A stretch of DNA of 64,000 bases from Adineta steineri. Taxonomy: Eukaryota > Rotifera > Eurotatoria > Adinetida > Adinetidae. Within the stretch, counting starts at the first letter, position 1, and every line of letters begins with the position of its first letter. Made by a program: the position numbers and the translations under genes. The stretch spans positions 21,322-85,321 of the forward strand of contig CAJNOI010000296.1 of assembly GCA_905250115.1 (NCBI GenBank), written 5' to 3'. Positions 59,517 through 64,000 of the stretch are shown one piece after another. Below the pieces are notes generated by a model. That model was not told the DNA's origin. It worked only from the letters and a program-made list of their open reading frames with translations, and did not search any database.

Positions 59517-60655
59517 ATGGCTTCTTGGGCTAGAACAGTCAATTCACAGCCTTATGAGATTGCGGAATATATTATCAGTGGTATTGCTCCGATTGGTTTA
59601 ATTGTAATTGGTACTGTCGGTAATCTTTTAAGTGTCTTGATTCTTCTGAAAAAAGACAATCGTCAAACATCAACGAACGTTTATTTAATATTTCTTTGTA
59701 TAATGGATACACTTTCCCTTTATCAATGGAATTTAGGTGATGCAGTATATGAATTTACTGTTGGCACACAAAATATTTCAAATCAATCCTTATTTCTTTG
59801 CAAATGGGAGCAATTCTTATCTTTCTATACACTACATACATCAGCTATGTTTATTACTTTAGTTTCACTTGATCGAGCATGCCTTTTATGGAGTAGATCA
59901 TACAAACAAAAAATAGCTCGACCACATATTGCACTTATATTTTGCATTCTTGTTCTGTTCATTTTATTTGCTCTCAATGGATTTCTATTTGCATTAGGAT
60001 TTGAATATACTACATATGATAATAATACTCAAACACAAATATCAGTTATAGCATGTTATTATTCACTAAATACTGGACTTAATGATTTCTTTTCTATTCA
60101 ATATCCATGGGTAAGGATAAACAAGAAAAAATATAAGATAAAATTTGATTTGTTTTTTTTCAGATTCATCTTGTAATCATGTATATTGTTCCATTTATTC
60201 TAATGTTTATATGTACAATAATGACTATGAAAAAGTTGATTGTTAAACAAACATCAACTAATCAACAATTAATCAATAGTGCTCATCGTAATCGTCATAT
60301 TTCGATCATGCTTTTGTCGATGTGTTTAACTTATATTATTTCTACTTTACCCAATCGTCTTTGTTTTTCACTTTTTGCAGATCTCATCATTGGACATGAT
60401 TATACCGATACAATATTTCTTATTACAAATCTACTGATGTATACAAGAAATGCATTGAATATATTTTTTCTTTATATATCTGTTCATGGATTTCGACGAG
60501 ATATTCGTCGTTTAACATTAACATGCTGCAGAAGGTTGGATGGTCGAATAGTTCCACAGAAGAACAATAATCATGAACATCTCGATCAAATGACAATAGT
60601 TCATGATCCAGTTAAACATCATGCTATTGGAATACCACTACATATATATTCATAA
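59517..60655 (+). CDS. Rhodopsin-like 7TM receptor, tandem paralogue 1
   Basis: Two exons, 59517-60110 and 60164-60655, join in phase 0 after QYPW and give 361 residues with seven spans. Helix I is VIGTVGNLLSVLILL; helix II has FLCIMDTLSLYQW; helix III ends with LVSLDRACLLW, a DRA variant of DRY. The second half has LSMCLTYIISTLPNRLCFSL (helix VI) and RNALNIFFLYI (helix VII, in place of NPxxY). The intron falls between helices IV/V. It is a close paralogue of the gene at 63253, and both open MASW. The ligand is unknown. Confidence 0.88.
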
Positions 60656-63252
60656 TTGTTTTTGTTTGCTTATGTAAAACGCTTTATTTTATTAGGTATA
60701 GAATGAGTATGTATATTTACATGTTGTATTATTCTATCGAGAGTGATGTTAAAAATAAAAATCCATTACAATACAATTTGTAAATTGTTTTATATATAGA
60801 CTCAGTTGCTTAGTAGATATGTGAAGAGAAATTGAATCGAATACATATCATCATTGTTAAGAGTACTGATATAAAATGATTACAATTAGTATAGACGAAG
60901 AATAATTTTGATATAAACTTAAAAATAGATTGTAGGTACATTTCTCTGTCTATAAAATGTTGTTAGCTATGTCGTAGATCCGATAATAAGCAATTATAAT
61001 AAGTGTCACTTTGAATCATTCACACTAATCAACGTTTGTTGGCAACGACGTTGAATAGTACTACATAAATATTCTTAATTTTTGATGAACTTTTTTATCT
61101 CATTAGTAGCTGAAAAATCCAATGTGTTACGTTTTTTATGGAACAGTACATTCTTGAGACGCTCAATTATGCAAAACAACATATCAAACTGAGAATAAAA
61201 CGGAGGGATTTCCTAAGAATTTACTATTGGTCATAGTTGTGATCACAGAACGTGATTCATTAATGAGATACATTCATAATTTTTACAATAAGCTACGACT
61301 ACTGCTGTGCATTTAGCTTCCGCATCAAATTTCTGAGTGCATAATAAATTTTTCTTGTTCACTTTATGTTAAGCTAATGACTGTTTTGAATTTGATGAGT
61401 AATTATTTATTGAAAGAACACTTATGAACAATAAGAACTCCATACTGATAAAGAAAAAAAAGTACATCTGGGAACATCATAAGGTTAATGATTCACAAAT
61501 TAATCTAATTATTGTAAAACATTAGTGTTATTTTTTATCGTGTTTTATATTCAGATGTGTACTCTATGCTACTGCGAAATTCTTGATTTGAGCTTTCAAG
61601 TATACTTAAATACTCACTTCAAATATTTCATTACATTTATATTGTGATTGTACTATTTTTAGTATAGATATCTTCATTACCTGTTTTTGATTCATATCGC
61701 TGCTTAATAGAATAATAGGAGAATACACCAGTTATTCAAAATATTTGAAGATCACATAAAAATCATTACAAAGCTAAATAGATTATCAATTTATAATAAA
61801 GACAGCCATCGAACATCAACTCGAATTTATTTTCATATTTATAGATATCATCAAGATGTCTTTATGTTATTAAAAAATATTGAGTATCTACTGAATAGAT
61901 TTTACTGAAAGCAGACAAAAATCATTAGATGATTTGTCTAAAAATAATATCAGTTGTAAGTCTTTTTATATGATTCAATCACTCGGTATTGTATAACGGA
62001 GAGAATAAACTTTCAAGTAATGCTTGTTTATACATTATAATTAAAATATTTTTATTGCAGCAAAGTCATTTTATGACATGAATTTATCGATGTTATCGTT
62101 CATATACTACTAACTATAATCACACTACCTTTGTTTTGTCAGTTTTCTCTCAATCAATTAGTTAACTATCATATATGATGTATACATTTTTCATATAGAC
62201 GTAGATGTTTTCTTATCGTGACATTGAACAGGTGATATTTATGTTTTACTAAAAACATTATTTTTTTATATAATCGTGTAAGGTTTTATTTAGTATCATG
62301 CAATCTACAGAATGTTTTTTCAAACTCATCCATCAAAGTGGATACTTGAAATAAAATCAGTTTCTTCAAACGACAACCCGGACTTTCGGCTCAATTTCTA
62401 CTTAGAATAAACTAATTAATTGTATATTAGTTTAATTTATATTGTAGAAAACATCTTATCACATTGATTTTTTCTTGAAATTCTTAGTTGCACTTAAAAT
62501 TTCTACAGTTATTCAGTACAAACACTGAAAAATGTAATTAAAACAAAAAACATAGATTAGATTTGGACGACATTGATGAATATTATTCTATTTAGTCATA
62601 CATCAATCTGTATAATGTTCATGTACTCAAGCATAAATAGTTTTTAATCATGTAGAAACATTTTTCACACATGCACACACTTGTTTCTGTTGAATAACAA
62701 TGTTATTTAGACGGAAATGAAATCTCACATAATAGACTCTTTAGGATAATGAACAAAAAAATTCAAATTCTCTAAATTTAGTCAATAGCAACAATAGAAT
62801 TAGGAAGAGTTACAACAAGTTATTATTTCAGTCTTTTATTCTTTTCAAATAATATAAATATTAAATGACAAAAAACAATTAGAAATAGACTCATACTAGC
62901 AATTTTCATCTGTCGTTTCTTAAATTAAATGAATGATACTTGTAAAAATAATCATTACTTCAATCTTTGATTAGTTCTAAAAATATGAAACGACGTCTAG
63001 TCTAATTCCTATGGAAGATTGAGACAAAATAAGTCAGTTTTAATCTCACCTATACAAAAGATTTCTTTCTTTTTCCGTTGTTATTTTTTTGTCGAGAAAA
63101 AGAGAAGATTGTATGAGGTGAAACTATGAGTAGAAAAAATATAGTAAAGAAACTAGAAAAATAAAAACAAAAGTCATATTTAAATATAGTAGTCATTTCA
63201 AGACATCTGTCTGACGTATATATTCTAAAGTGAATACATAAATAAATATTAA
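60656..63252. other. Spacer between tandem receptors
   Basis: About 2.6 kb, AT-rich, without a supported gene. Around 61795-61860 the text AAAGACAGCCATCGAACATC recalls the receptor segment that encodes DNRQTSTNVY, so a decayed third receptor is possible but weak. Confidence 0.45.
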
Positions 63253-64000
63253 ATGGCTTCTTGGACTAGACAGTATGACGGACCAGTTTATGAAACAGTT
63301 GAGTTAGTTATAAGTGGTATTATCCCTATATGGCTTATTGTGATTGGGACTATTGGTAATCTTATATCTGTTGTTGTTTTATTAAATCGAGAAAATCGTC
63401 GAGCATCAACAAATATTTATTTGATATTTTTATGTCTAATGGATACCATATCACTTTATCAATGGAACTTATCAAATTCATTCTATTCATTTACAAACGG
63501 ACAACAACAGATATGGGGCAACTCATTGATTATGTGTAAATTGAGTCAATTTTTCCCTTTTTATACTTTACATACATCAGCCATGTTTCTTACATTTGTG
63601 GAACTTGATCGAGCATGCTTATTAAGAAGTAAATGGTATAAAAGACGCATAGCTCGTGTACCTGTTGCATTAATGATCTGTACGATTATTTTGGTTAGTT
63701 TATTTGCATTAAATGGATTTTTATTTGGATTAGGTTTTTCATATTCAACATATAATAATAGTACAAGAACATATGAAACAGCTGTTGTTTGTTATTATAC
63801 TTTGAATACTGCTCTTAATAATTTCTTTTCCATTCAATATCCATGGGTATGTATGAAACTGAAAATTATATCAAACTATATTGTTTGTTGATTTTGTTTT
63901 TATATAGATTCATCTGGTAGTTATGTATTTTGTGCCATTTTCTGTTATAATCGCTTGTACATTGGGTACAGCAAAGAAGCTTCTTATAAATCGATCATTA
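63253..64000 (+). CDS. Rhodopsin-like 7TM receptor, tandem paralogue 2 (3' partial)
   Basis: Exon 1 is 63253-63846, 594 nt, the same length as exon 1 of paralogue 1, with the intron at the same codon (QYPW, then IHLVVMY from 63908). The second exon runs off the right edge. Helices I-IV are clear (VIGTIGNLISVVVLLN; IFLCLMDTISLYQW; ELDRACLLR). The DRY position reads DRA as in paralogue 1. Identity between the two is high across exon 1, so the pair arose by tandem duplication. Confidence 0.87.

Noticed and set aside
61795..61860. Possible third 7TM receptor relic between the tandem pair
   Set aside because: Similarity covers only about 20 codons and is not supported by flanking blocks.

Overview
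The window looks like metazoan nuclear DNA, most likely from a bdelloid rotifer. It is AT-rich, and most introns are about 50-70 bp with GT..AG ends. It carries a (CCCACA/TGTGGG)n tract, the telomeric repeat known from bdelloids. It also holds families known to be expanded in bdelloids: an ADP-ribosyltransferase joined to kinesin-light-chain-type TPRs, and an LDLa/EGF/7TM receptor. The species is not determined. One assembly gap of 100 N lies at 24372-24471.

Layout. 1-9 kb: the 5' end of a PP2A B''-type regulatory subunit (minus), a UBASH3/TULA-like histidine phosphatase (minus, seven exons), a gene-poor stretch of about 3 kb, then a complete mitochondrial citrate synthase (plus). 9.5-19.5 kb: a serine-rich protein of unknown function, a tandem pair of F-box/leucine-rich-repeat genes (the first broken, the second with fourteen identical-length 84-nt LRR exons spaced at 141 bp), an O-methyltransferase relic and a small two-exon unknown. 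19.8-23.6 kb: a heparan-sulfate glucuronyl C5-epimerase gene carrying a 1.45-kb TIR transposon in an intron and an in-frame stop, overlapping tail to tail with a CAP-domain gene. 24-37 kb: an accessory block with telomere-like repeats, the gap, a large LDLa/EGF/7TM receptor, an unrecognised intronless reading frame broken by in-frame stops, and the ART-TPR gene. G-rich TGTGGG-like tracts recur through this block.

38.4-60 kb is compact and conserved: a NUDT9-like protein with a lost Nudix signature, a crotonase, WDR33, aspartate dehydrogenase, THOC7, a FAM210-like protein, a 7TM receptor, a ZnT zinc transporter, DNAJC3/P58IPK, the V-ATPase c'' proteolipid and a coiled-coil protein. The window ends with two tandem paralogous 7TM receptors, the second cut by the right edge.

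Working together: WDR33 and THOC7 belong to mRNA 3'-end processing and export, citrate synthase to central metabolism, DNAJC3 to ER proteostasis, and ZnT and V-ATPase c'' to vesicular transport. ASPDH, THOC7 and FAM210 lie close together on one strand, with pyrimidine-rich AG sites just before each start codon, as expected for a trans-spliced polycistron. All functions are assigned by reading translated sequence and recalling family motifs; no database search was run.
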